This document shows positions 26,009-33,763 of a stretch of DNA of 64,000 nucleotides, in pieces. How positions within the stretch are numbered: position 1 is the stretch's first letter; each line of letters begins with the position of its first letter. The stretch comes from Hominiventricola filiformis (GTDB taxonomy: Bacteria > Bacillota > Clostridia > Lachnospirales > Lachnospiraceae). Under the pieces are notes generated by a model, which was not told the DNA's origin, ran no database searches, and saw only the letters and a program-made list of their open reading frames with translations. The DNA lies in assembly GCF_020686965.1 (NCBI RefSeq), contig NZ_JAJEPS010000004.1:156380-220379 (forward strand), in the 5' to 3' direction. A program made the translations under genes and the position numbers.

Positions 26009-26815
26009 TTATTTTTCCATGGATAAGAGAATTCGGTCATTATCCAGATCTTTTCCTGCCTTGCTGTGGAATTTTTCCAGAAGATCGTTCACCGTCATAT
26101 TGGCACGCTCTTCGCCTTCCACATCCAGTACGATTTTTCCATCGTCCATCATCAGCGTCCGATTCCCCATCGTCAATGCCTGATGCATATTGTGGGTTAC
26201 CATCAGGCAAGTAGTATTATTTTTCTCAATAATTTCCTGAGTCAGCTTCAGCACTTTATCTGCAGTTGCAGGGTCAAGAGCTGCGGTATGCTCATCCAGA
26301 AGTAAGAGATCTGGCGGTACCATGGTTGCCATAAGAAGCGTCAGTGCCTGACGCTGTCCTCCAGAAAGAAGGCCTACTGGATTTTTCATCCGGTCTTCCA
26401 GTCCCATATGTAGAAGGGATAACTGTTCCCGGAAAAACTCTTTATCCTTTTTGGAGATCCGGCTAAAGGGAGCGGTTCCCTTAGAAGCTCTTAAATAGGC
26501 CAGTGCCAGATTTTCCTCAATCGTCATATGGGGAGCCGTTCCGCGAAGCGGATCCTGGAACAGGCGGCCAATGACACGGCTTCTCTTATATTCCGGGATA
26601 AACGTGATGTCCTGTCCATCCAGAGTGATAGAACCTTCATCCACATAGAATACACCTGCAATGGCATTCATCATAGTGGATTTTCCGGCTCCGTTGGAAC
26701 CGATGATCGTTGCAAAATCACCTGGTTTTAAATGAAGGGATAATCCCTGCAGCGCACATTTTTCATTCACCGTGCCCGGATTGAAGGTCTTTTTGATATT
26801 TTCCAGTTTTAACAT
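26009..26815 (-). CDS. trpZ: Tryptophan ABC transporter, ATP-binding subunit
   Basis: A 268-residue ABC ATPase. Walker A is GSNGAGKST (39-47), the signature is LSGGQRQAL, and Walker B with the D-loop is LLLLDEHTAALDP, followed by the H-loop VTHNMHQAL. It energises uptake through the adjacent permease. The gene order binding protein, permease, ATPase under a Trp T-box matches the trpXYZ systems described in Firmicutes. The substrate assignment rests on the T-box, not on the ATPase itself. Confidence 0.88.
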   Translation of the reverse strand: MLKLENIKKTFNPGTVNEKCALQGLSLHLKPGDFATIIGSNGAGKSTMMNAIAGVFYVDEGSITLDGQDITFIPEYKRSRVIGRLFQDPLRGTAPHMTIEENLALAYLRASKGTAPFSRISKKDKEFFREQLSLLHMGLEDRMKNPVGLLSGGQRQALTLLMATMVPPDLLLLDEHTAALDPATADKVLKLTQEIIEKNNTTCLMVTHNMHQALTMGNRTLMMDDGKIVLDVEGEERANMTVNDLLEKFHSKAGKDLDNDRILLSMEK

Positions 26816-26816
26816 A

Positions 26817-27731
26817 TCAGTTGCCTCCCTTTCTGGACGCGGATGCGCTCATTTTCCGTTTCTGAAATGCGGCTCCCTCTTTCAGTGCCGGTCCGGCAAT
26901 GGCCAGTGCTACCACGATAGCGGTCACCAGTTTCAGACACTCAATCGGTACGATGCCGGTCTTTAAAATGACTGCATAAATAAAACGATATACAATACTT
27001 CCCACGATGGCTGCGATCACATTTCTTCCCATGGATCTGCGGCCAATGAGAGTCTCACCAATAATCAGGCAGGCAAGACCAATGACTACAATTCCCGTTC
27101 CGCCGTTAATATCTGCGGACTTCTGATACTGCCCTACAACAGCTCCGGACAGAGCAGTCAATGCATTGGAAATGCAAAGGCCAATGGTAATAGTAAATAC
27201 CGGATTCACAGATGAGGCACGCACCATATCCGCGTTATCTCCGGTTGCCCGGATACTCAGTCCGATACGGGTTCCCAGAAACCATACCAGAAAAACTCCG
27301 GCTGCAATTGTGATTCCGGCAGCAAGAAGAAGCTTATACCAGCTTCCTCCAATTCCCGTGTTCTTCAGAAGCGTAAATAAAGTATCCTGTTTCAGAAGAC
27401 TCACATTGGAACTCCAGCCCATGACCATCAGGTTCACCGTATAAAGTCCTGTGTTAGTTACGATTCCTGCGAGAATCGACGGAACTCCCAGTCTAGTCTG
27501 CAAAAATGCGGTGACAAAACCGGCACAGCTTCCGGCAGCCATTGCTGCCAGAATAGCCAGAAACGGATGTCCTGCTGCCGCTACTGTTACCGACACAGCT
27601 GCTCCCAGTACAAATCCGCTGTCTGTCGTCAAATCTGCAATATCCAGAATCCGGTAGCTTAAAAACAGGGCCATGGCTACCAGTGCGTACATAAAGCCCA
27701 GCTCCAGGGCTGTCTGAATCACATAAATCAT
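26817..27731 (-). CDS. trpY: Tryptophan ABC transporter, permease subunit
   Basis: A 304-residue polytopic permease of the branched-chain-amino-acid type (LivH-like). There are eight to nine hydrophobic helices, with YRILDIADLTTDSGFVLGAA near the N-terminus, a conserved cytoplasmic loop RATGDNADMVRASSVN for ATPase contact, and a long C-terminal helix. It is 3 bp downstream of trpX and 1 bp upstream of trpZ. Confidence 0.87.
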   Translation of the reverse strand: MIYVIQTALELGFMYALVAMALFLSYRILDIADLTTDSGFVLGAAVSVTVAAAGHPFLAILAAMAAGSCAGFVTAFLQTRLGVPSILAGIVTNTGLYTVNLMVMGWSSNVSLLKQDTLFTLLKNTGIGGSWYKLLLAAGITIAAGVFLVWFLGTRIGLSIRATGDNADMVRASSVNPVFTITIGLCISNALTALSGAVVGQYQKSADINGGTGIVVIGLACLIIGETLIGRRSMGRNVIAAIVGSIVYRFIYAVILKTGIVPIECLKLVTAIVVALAIAGPALKEGAAFQKRKMSASASRKGGN

Positions 27732-27734
27732 AAT

Positions 27735-28814
27735 TTACTCCTCAGTTGTGGTAACTTCTACCACTTCTCCCATGTCATTAAATACGGAATAATCAGTTCC
27801 AAGTGCTGCGGCAGTCTCGGTGTTGACTGTGATGATGCCGCCGTCCATCAGATAGTAGTCTTCCAGATCATCCATGCCTTTCGTCATTGCATCATATGCA
27901 AGATCAGCAGTCTGATGTCCAAGGTCGGTATAATTGACACCACAGGTAGCGAATGCACCATTTCTTACGAAGGAATCAGCTCCGGTATAATGAGGGATTC
28001 CTGCTTCAGCCAGGTTCTCATAGATAGCCAGCTCTGCTGCCATGATCACGTTATCCGTAGGGGTAAATACTGCATCCACATCATCAGCGATCAGTGCGCT
28101 TGCTGCAGTGATTACTTCATCGTTGGTGTTTGCAGTTTTCTCTTCGTATGCAATACCTTTCTCATCCAGATAAGCTTTTGCATCTGCGATTGGTTTGGTA
28201 GAGTTTGCTTCAGACTGGGAATAAAGAAGACCAACCTTCTGTACATCCGGGTTCTGTGCCAGCATCATATCCATGATAAAGGTGGTATTCAATGCGTCGG
28301 AAGTACCGGTTACATAATCGATGCCAGTCAGCTCTGCTGCTTCCGGATCAGAGATTGCTGCATAAACAACCGGTGTCTGGGTATCCTCTGCACAGGTTGC
28401 CATCACCTGTGCTGCCAGAGTTGCAATCGGGATGATGGCATCTACGCCATCTGCTACTGCCTGGGTTCCGATCTGGGTCAGTGTAGACTGATCCCCCTGT
28501 CCGGAATAGGTTTCATATTCAATGGTAACTCCGTTCTTAGCTGCGATTGCATCCAGTTCTTCTTCTACTGCGTTTGCAATCTCATCCAGTGATGCATGAT
28601 CCATCTGTTTTACAACTGCTACTTTGTAGGTAGCACCTGCATTGGCGGTCTCTTCTGCATCTGCCGCATCTGCTTCGGTATCCTCTGTGCTTTCCGTGGT
28701 CTCCTCTGCAGAAGTATCTGCTGCGGTGTCTGCTGCTCCAGTGCTTCCACATCCAGCTACCAGGGTTGTTGTCATTGCTGCTGCCAGTAATACGCTTACT
28801 ACTTTCTTTTTCAT
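27735..28814 (-). CDS. trpX: Tryptophan ABC transporter, substrate-binding lipoprotein
   Basis: A 359-residue secreted lipoprotein of the ABC_sub_bind family (PF04392). The signal peptide ends in the lipobox LVAGC (Cys near residue 22), followed by an acidic, Thr/Ala-rich linker of about 45 residues. The binding domain starts at YKVAVVKQMDHASLDEI and includes QIGTQAVADGVDAIIPIAT. The start is placed at the ATG of MKKKVVSVL, eight bases after GGAGG; a frame five codons longer is open. Expression is controlled by the T-box just upstream. Confidence 0.88.
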   Translation of the reverse strand: MKKKVVSVLLAAAMTTTLVAGCGSTGAADTAADTSAEETTESTEDTEADAADAEETANAGATYKVAVVKQMDHASLDEIANAVEEELDAIAAKNGVTIEYETYSGQGDQSTLTQIGTQAVADGVDAIIPIATLAAQVMATCAEDTQTPVVYAAISDPEAAELTGIDYVTGTSDALNTTFIMDMMLAQNPDVQKVGLLYSQSEANSTKPIADAKAYLDEKGIAYEEKTANTNDEVITAASALIADDVDAVFTPTDNVIMAAELAIYENLAEAGIPHYTGADSFVRNGAFATCGVNYTDLGHQTADLAYDAMTKGMDDLEDYYLMDGGIITVNTETAAALGTDYSVFNDMGEVVEVTTTEE

Positions 28815-28894
28815 GTCCTTTTCCTCCACAATTCAAAAATCCAGGGCCTATTTGCTGGCTTGAAACGGCTGCCCTTCGCTTTTTATCATACAAA

Positions 28895-29160
28895 AAAACC
28901 GTCCCAAGCTTTTTCTGCTTGAGACGGTTATAAATATCTTATAATCGCGGTACCACTCAACTTGACATTGCTGTCCACTTTCGGTGTACTGTCATACACT
29001 CCTCATTGATAACGGGTTTGGTTCCCGACGGTTCCTACTCTTCTCATTTCGGGCCGCCCTCGAAAGGCCATTCAGCAATCAGTTCTGTACCGCAATCCCA
29101 CCACCTGCGGTTCTCTGTGACTTTACTGGAAAGCTTACTTCTCTTTCTCATCGGTTTTGG
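28895..29160 (-). promoter_or_regulatory. T-box leader with UGG (Trp) specifier and terminator
   Basis: Minus-strand leader of trpXYZ. The T-box core TGGTACCGCG is at about 28947-28956. It is followed by a terminator hairpin ACCGTCtCAAGC / GCTTGgGACGGT with a seven-T run (about 28895-28928). Upstream, Stem I shows AAGTAA near the base, a distal AGAGAACCGC...GCGG helix and the specifier loop GCTGAATGGCC. The codon after GAA is TGG (29068-29070), i.e. tryptophan. Uncharged tRNA-Trp should favour the antiterminator and switch the transporter on. Confidence 0.9.
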
Positions 29161-29186
29161 TATACAATTGGTTTGAACTTGTTTGT

Positions 29187-29215
29187 ATTCTATGCCTCTT
29201 GAGGTGAAATGTCAA
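29187..29215 (-). promoter_or_regulatory. Promoter of the trpXYZ T-box transcript
   Basis: Minus-strand TTGACA (29210-29215), 17-base spacer, TAGAAT (29187-29192), just upstream of Stem I. Confidence 0.85.
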
Positions 29216-29269
29216 CTGTTTTTTCAAAAAATTTTCAATTTTTCAGGTAATTAGATAAGTGGAAATGAC

Positions 29270-29386
29270 CGTCTGTGAGCGGAACCGCTCGCGCTAAGTC
29301 CTCGATCCAGCGGTACTAATACTCGAACATCGCGTTCCGCTCGTTCTTGTGAAGTACCGGGACTGCGGACGTTCCTTTCACAGACG
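29270..29386. repeat. Structured hairpin repeat, copy 2
   Basis: Second copy of the element at 60-181, in the same orientation. The outer stem is different in sequence (CGTCTGTGA...GGAAC, 29270-29285, with 29371-29386; two mismatches) but the core is conserved, including GGAACCGCTC.CGCTAAGTCC. Inner pairs are CGGTACT/AGTACCG (29311-29317 with 29353-29359), GAAC/GTTC and the tip GCG-TTC-CGC (29332-29340). Compared with copy 1, A-T becomes G-C in the middle stem and C-G becomes G-C in the tip. It lies 33 bp after the stop of the coiled-coil gene. Confidence 0.75.
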
Positions 29387-29419
29387 ATCGCTTCCATCAT
29401 ACTCATTACCTGGGACCCG

Positions 29420-29785
29420 TTATGCGACCTGCATTTTTGCCTTGATTTCACGAACACCACGTTCTAAAGCTAATACGCGGATTTTCATCATTTCCCATTC
29501 TTCATTACACAATTGAACCTGTCGAAATTTTCTCATTAAATCAAAATGGCCTTCAGCCACAATATTGATTTTTGTTTCAATTTCGTTTTCCATATATGTC
29601 TTGAGCGACCGAATTTCCTGTTTTGTACTACTTTCCAGTTCATCCATTCTTCTGTCCATTTTGTCAAGACGACCATCCATCTGATCAAAACGGTCATCCA
29701 TTCTGTCAAGGCGACCATCCATCTTTTCAAGACGACCATGGATTTTTGCAAGTTCTTCCATAATCATTTTCGTATCTTCCGACAT
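29420..29785 (-). CDS. Coiled-coil protein with tandem RLD-M-D heptads, unknown
   Basis: A 121-residue, highly charged, fully helical protein. Residues about 15-50 are a run of heptads of the type GRLEKMDGRLDRMDDRFDQM, predicting a parallel coiled coil. A second amphipathic helix fills the C-terminal half (KTYMENEIETK, then VRLALERGVREIK-like). No membrane segment or known catalytic motif. It has its own promoter and a strong AGGAGG site, so it is a real gene. Similar small coiled-coil proteins are common as hypothetical proteins in Clostridia; the function is unknown. Confidence 0.75.
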   Translation of the reverse strand: MSEDTKMIMEELAKIHGRLEKMDGRLDRMDDRFDQMDGRLDKMDRRMDELESSTKQEIRSLKTYMENEIETKINIVAEGHFDLMRKFRQVQLCNEEWEMMKIRVLALERGVREIKAKMQVA

Positions 29786-29832
29786 ACTAGCTCCTCCTTT
29801 TCTTTTACTATATGTTTCTTTTTGATAGATTT

Positions 29833-29861
29833 ATCTTATCACATGAAGCAAAATAAAACAA
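29833..29861 (-). promoter_or_regulatory. Promoter of the coiled-coil gene
   Basis: Minus-strand TTGTTT (29856-29861), 17-base spacer, TAAGAT (29833-29838), about 45 bases before the start codon. Confidence 0.5.
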
Positions 29862-29897
29862 GGAGCATATCTCAAAATTATATTTCAAATATAGTTT

Positions 29898-30404
29898 TTA
29901 ATCAGTCAGAAAATTCTTCCAGTCCAGCACTTCTCCATTCAGTACGCATTCCTTCAGTTCATCCTGCTCATAGTACAGTTTCAGGGAAAAGAATGGTACT
30001 TCCTCCGTGAGTAATTTGAAGAAAACTTTATCGCCTTCCCACAGTTTCAGATCTTTGATACGGTCTTTTCTGACCCACTCCAGATCACCTTCCACGCAGT
30101 CGTAGTTCAGCTTTCCTTCCCATCCGGTGGCTGTAAAGAGGCACATATACTGGGTCTCTGCATCCTTCAGGGAAAAGGTTACAATACCCCGGAACCGGTA
30201 ATCGGTCAGGGTAAGGCCCGTCTCCTCCCACACTTCTCGAAGAAGGCAGTCCTCCGGACTTTCATAATCCTCCGCATGACCGCCTACACCAATCCATTTA
30301 TCCTGATTCACATCATTCTTTTTCTTTACCCGATGCATCATCAGGTAGCTGTCGCCCTGCTCCAGATAACACAGCGTGGTAAGACTCATTGGTAATGTTG
30401 GCAT
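29898..30404 (-). CDS. Nudix hydrolase (MutT-like)
   Basis: A 168-residue Nudix hydrolase. The Nudix box runs from GGHAEDYESPEDCLLREV into WEETGL at about residues 43-66 and has all the catalytic glutamates. The N-terminal LTTLCYLEQGDSYLMMHR and the downstream FTATGWEGKL loop match the 8-oxo-dGTP diphosphatase subgroup. The actual substrate is not certain. It is 1 bp downstream of the YqeY gene. Confidence 0.9.
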   Translation of the reverse strand: MPTLPMSLTTLCYLEQGDSYLMMHRVKKKNDVNQDKWIGVGGHAEDYESPEDCLLREVWEETGLTLTDYRFRGIVTFSLKDAETQYMCLFTATGWEGKLNYDCVEGDLEWVRKDRIKDLKLWEGDKVFFKLLTEEVPFFSLKLYYEQDELKECVLNGEVLDWKNFLTD

Positions 30405-30405
30405 C

Positions 30406-30843
30406 TTATTTCGTCAGCTCCGCAACGACCTGGTTAATGACTTTACCGTCAGCCTTGCCTTTCAGTTCGCCCATAACGGTCTTCATGATCATGCCTTTAT
30501 TCTTGGTAGCCAGCACTTCAGCAAATTTGCTGGTGAGAATTTCTTTTACTTCTTCTGCACTTAAAAGCTTCGGAGCAAACTCACTCATCACTTCGTAACG
30601 TGCTTTGTACTCTGCCAGAAGATCTTCTCTGGAAGCCGGGCAGGTGTCGATCTGCTCTTTTACACTTTTCAATTCTTTTAAAATGACCTGGCTTACCATA
30701 TCTTCCGGGATATCATCGCGGCAGCCTGCGTCGATACCTGCTTTTTTCACTGCAGATACCAGTGCGGAAATGGAATCTTTTCTCGCTTTGTCCTTTGCTT
30801 TCATTGCTGCGATCATTGCATCCTGTAAATCTTTTAATTTCAT
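30406..30843 (-). CDS. GatB/YqeY domain protein
   Basis: A 145-residue protein of the YqeY family, which resembles the tRNA-binding tail of GatB; its exact role is unsettled. Family features are LKDLQDAMIAAMKAKDKARKDSISAL at the N-terminus, ILKELKSVKEQI, and the C-terminal GMIMKTVMGELKGKADGK. It overlaps the CBS gene by 4 bp, giving a CBS-yqeY-Nudix operon. Confidence 0.92.
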   Translation of the reverse strand: MKLKDLQDAMIAAMKAKDKARKDSISALVSAVKKAGIDAGCRDDIPEDMVSQVILKELKSVKEQIDTCPASREDLLAEYKARYEVMSEFAPKLLSAEEVKEILTSKFAEVLATKNKGMIMKTVMGELKGKADGKVINQVVAELTK

Positions 30844-31268
30844 GACTTCTTTTCCTCCTCAAGCCTTCTGGCATACTCCTCGTAGCAGAAACGGATGATA
30901 TCCTTCCTGGTTACGATGCCGATAAATATTTTTTTATCGTCAATAACCGGAACAAAGTTCTGGTTCATGGCCATCTGTACCAAATCCTCCATGGTTGCGT
31001 CGATGGAAACCGGTTTGAACGGAATGCGCCGTTCTACACTGGTCACTGGAATATTCTCCGCTTCCTTCAGATTCATGTTATAGCGCTTTTTCAGCGTCCA
31101 TAAAATATCCCCTTCTGTAACTGTTCCCACATAGTGTCCTTCCCGGTCGATCATAGGAATGGCGGTATAACCGCTCCGTTCCAGTTTCTCAATGGCCTGT
31201 CTGAGGGTCCATTCCTTTTGGAGATGGGCCACCTCACTTTTCGGGGTCAGAAAAAATAAAACATTCAT
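30840..31268 (-). CDS. Two-CBS-domain protein
   Basis: A 142-residue soluble protein made of one tandem CBS pair (about residues 10-65 and 78-135), with GYTAIPMIDREGHYVGTVTEGDILW and NFVPVIDDKKIFIGIVTRKDII. Such pairs bind adenine nucleotides and usually regulate a partner. No fused effector domain is present and the partner is unknown. It overlaps the YqeY gene. Confidence 0.9.
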   Translation of the reverse strand: MNVLFFLTPKSEVAHLQKEWTLRQAIEKLERSGYTAIPMIDREGHYVGTVTEGDILWTLKKRYNMNLKEAENIPVTSVERRIPFKPVSIDATMEDLVQMAMNQNFVPVIDDKKIFIGIVTRKDIIRFCYEEYARRLEEEKKS

Positions 31269-31311
31269 CCTTCTCTTTTCATCCTGTCGTAATTATAGTT
31301 TTTACAATACT

Positions 31312-32856
31312 TTACATCAGCGGAGCCAGTACACGGAGTACGGAAGTAAGAAGATCTCCAATCACACCCTGTCTGCAGTCTCCCATGGTTACTTCATGAC
31401 ACTTCGGGAAACACTCCTCCATATCCTTTTTCACATCCATCACTGCTTTACACCCATACAGCAGTGTTCCACACTCAAAGTGCAGGTAAAGACTCCGGAA
31501 ATCCATATTGATGGTTCCTACTGTCGCAATCCGGTCGTCGCACACATAGGATTTTGCATGAACAAATCCCGGCGTGTATTCATAGATCTTAACGCCTGCC
31601 CGAAGAAGCGGCGGATAATAAGATTTCGCCATATAAAATACCATCGGTTTGTCCGGAATACCAGGCATCAGAATCCTTACATCCACACCGCGCTTGGCTG
31701 CCGTACAGAGTGCATTTTCCATTTCATCACTGATCAGCAGATAGGGTGTTGCTATATAGACGTAATCCTTCGCCTGATTCAGGATATTGATGTAGACATT
31801 CTCCCCCAGTTCTTCAAAATCCAGCGGTGTATCGGAGTATGGCACCACATAGCCGTCGCTTTCAAAAGGTTCCGGATGCCACCGATGGGGATCAAAGGCT
31901 TTAAAATCCGTCTCCGGCTCCCGGAATGCATTCCACATTTCCAGAAACATCATGCTGAAATTGAAGACGGCCTCACCATGAATCCGCACCCCTGTATCTT
32001 TCCAATGTCCGAACCTCATCTTCCGGTTGATATATTCATCTGCCAGATTGATACCGCCATTGTAAGCTGTGTGACCATCAATCACCAAAATTTTCCGATG
32101 GTCACGGTTATTCATGGCAAGAGACAAAAACGGTACAAAACGGTTGAATGCCATGCATTTGATACCTTTAGATTCCATAATCTTTGTATAATGTATTGGC
32201 AGCAATGACACGCATCCTACGTCATCATAAATAAGCCGGACATCCACACCTTCTTTTACTTTCCGTTCCAGTATCTCCAGAATCATGTCCCACATGACAC
32301 CTTCAGCAATAATGAAATATTCCAGATAAATATAATGTTTTGCCGCTTGCAGATCTTTTAACATGGCATCAAACATCTTTTCACCCACCGGAAAATATTC
32401 AACTGTCGTATTTTTCCACGCCGGATAGGGGCCATAATTTCCAATATACCGGATATTTCCGGCAACCCTGGCATCCTGTTCCTCGATTTCCTGCAGGATA
32501 TCTTCATTTTGCTTCAATGCATCTGTCATACTGTCTTTGACAACTGCCATCTTTGCAGCCAGTTTTTTCCCCGGCTTTTTGTTGCCAATCATTACATAAA
32601 GGATGCCTCCCAAAAGCGGAATCATCATAATGAGGATCATCCAGGCTATTTTGTAAGCAGAATTTTCATCCTTCCGGATCAGATACAACAGAATAATCAC
32701 ACTCAGCACACGAAAAAAACCATTAACGACAATTGAATAATTCGCGAGTCTGTTCAGAAACAACAGGTACCATGACAACTGCACCAGCAGAGCCAGGCCT
32801 ACCACAACTACACGACTGGTAAATATCTTCAGGAGTTTCCTCATATGCGCTTTCAT
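31312..32856 (-). CDS. cls: Cardiolipin synthase
   Basis: A 514-residue membrane enzyme that joins two phosphatidylglycerols into cardiolipin. Two N-terminal membrane helices precede two phospholipase-D HKD motifs, HRKILVIDGHTAYNGG in the middle and FVHAKSYVCDDRIATVGT near the C-terminus. The length is typical of Cls. With pgsA elsewhere in the window, both steps from CDP-diacylglycerol to cardiolipin (apart from the PGP phosphatase) are encoded here. Confidence 0.95.
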   Translation of the reverse strand: MKAHMRKLLKIFTSRVVVVGLALLVQLSWYLLFLNRLANYSIVVNGFFRVLSVIILLYLIRKDENSAYKIAWMILIMMIPLLGGILYVMIGNKKPGKKLAAKMAVVKDSMTDALKQNEDILQEIEEQDARVAGNIRYIGNYGPYPAWKNTTVEYFPVGEKMFDAMLKDLQAAKHYIYLEYFIIAEGVMWDMILEILERKVKEGVDVRLIYDDVGCVSLLPIHYTKIMESKGIKCMAFNRFVPFLSLAMNNRDHRKILVIDGHTAYNGGINLADEYINRKMRFGHWKDTGVRIHGEAVFNFSMMFLEMWNAFREPETDFKAFDPHRWHPEPFESDGYVVPYSDTPLDFEELGENVYINILNQAKDYVYIATPYLLISDEMENALCTAAKRGVDVRILMPGIPDKPMVFYMAKSYYPPLLRAGVKIYEYTPGFVHAKSYVCDDRIATVGTINMDFRSLYLHFECGTLLYGCKAVMDVKKDMEECFPKCHEVTMGDCRQGVIGDLLTSVLRVLAPLM

Positions 32857-32924
32857 TCACTCACCTCATGTCTAACTATCCGATACCAGTATATCCCTTT
32901 TTCCAGTGGTTTTCCATTAAAACT

Positions 32925-33746
32925 TTATGAATTCTGATCAAGATGTACAGTCATCTGCGGGAACGGGATGTCTATCTGCTCGGCATTCAGTCGATTATGA
33001 ACAGCTTCCAGCACACTCCATTTCACTGCCCAGTAGTCCTCGCATTTGACCCACGGACGGATCAGCACGTTCACGCCGCTGTCTCCCAGATTATCCACTG
33101 CTACGATCGGAGCCGGATCTTTCAAAATCCGTTCATCCTGATTCAGGATGTCCATAATCACTTCTCTTGCCTTCTTCAGGTCAGAACCATATCCCACATC
33201 TACGCTCATATCCACGCGGCGAATTTCATTGGCTGAATAATTCGTGATATTACTGTTGGAAAGACTACCATTTGGCAGTACAACATTTCGGTTATCCACC
33301 GTATGTAAGGTTGTGTAGAACAGGGATATCACTGCTACCGTTCCTTCACAGCCACAGGCGCTCACATAATCCCCCACCACAAAGGGTTTCAGAATCAGAA
33401 TCAGGATACCGCCTGCAAAGTTGGACAGGCTGCCCTGCAAAGACAGGCCAATGGCTACTCCAGCAGAACCAAGGATAGTAATAAAAGAAGTTGTCTGCAC
33501 TCCAAAATGTCCTAACAGTGCCAGAATCAATACCGCATAGGCTGCAAATTTTACAAATGCGTCCAGAAACTGCACGACTCCGGTATCAATATTGGAACGC
33601 TCCAGTGCACTTTTTAACAGTTTTCTTGCCACATTAATAACTTTAATGCCAATAATCAGGAGAATCACTGCCCATACAATGGACAGCCCCGCATCCAGAA
33701 ATTTCGGCCATACATTGTCAATCCAGTTCGTCATTTCTGTTTCCAT
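32925..33746 (-). CDS. mscS: Small-conductance mechanosensitive channel (MscS family)
   Basis: A 273-residue inner-membrane channel that opens on hypo-osmotic shock. Three N-terminal helices are visible. The pore helix contains GSAGVAIGLSLQGSLSNFAGG, and the beta domain GDYVSACGCEGTVAVISLFYTTL follows. The C-terminal cytoplasmic domain ends in PFPQMTVHLDQN. Normal length. Confidence 0.95.
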   Translation of the reverse strand: METEMTNWIDNVWPKFLDAGLSIVWAVILLIIGIKVINVARKLLKSALERSNIDTGVVQFLDAFVKFAAYAVLILALLGHFGVQTTSFITILGSAGVAIGLSLQGSLSNFAGGILILILKPFVVGDYVSACGCEGTVAVISLFYTTLHTVDNRNVVLPNGSLSNSNITNYSANEIRRVDMSVDVGYGSDLKKAREVIMDILNQDERILKDPAPIVAVDNLGDSGVNVLIRPWVKCEDYWAVKWSVLEAVHNRLNAEQIDIPFPQMTVHLDQNS

Positions 33747-33763
33747 AGCTTATACCTCCTTTA

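Noticed and set aside
29251..29460. 69-codon frame across hairpin copy 2
   Set aside because: It runs through the inverted repeat and into the coiled-coil gene, with no ribosome site; a by-product of the repeat.
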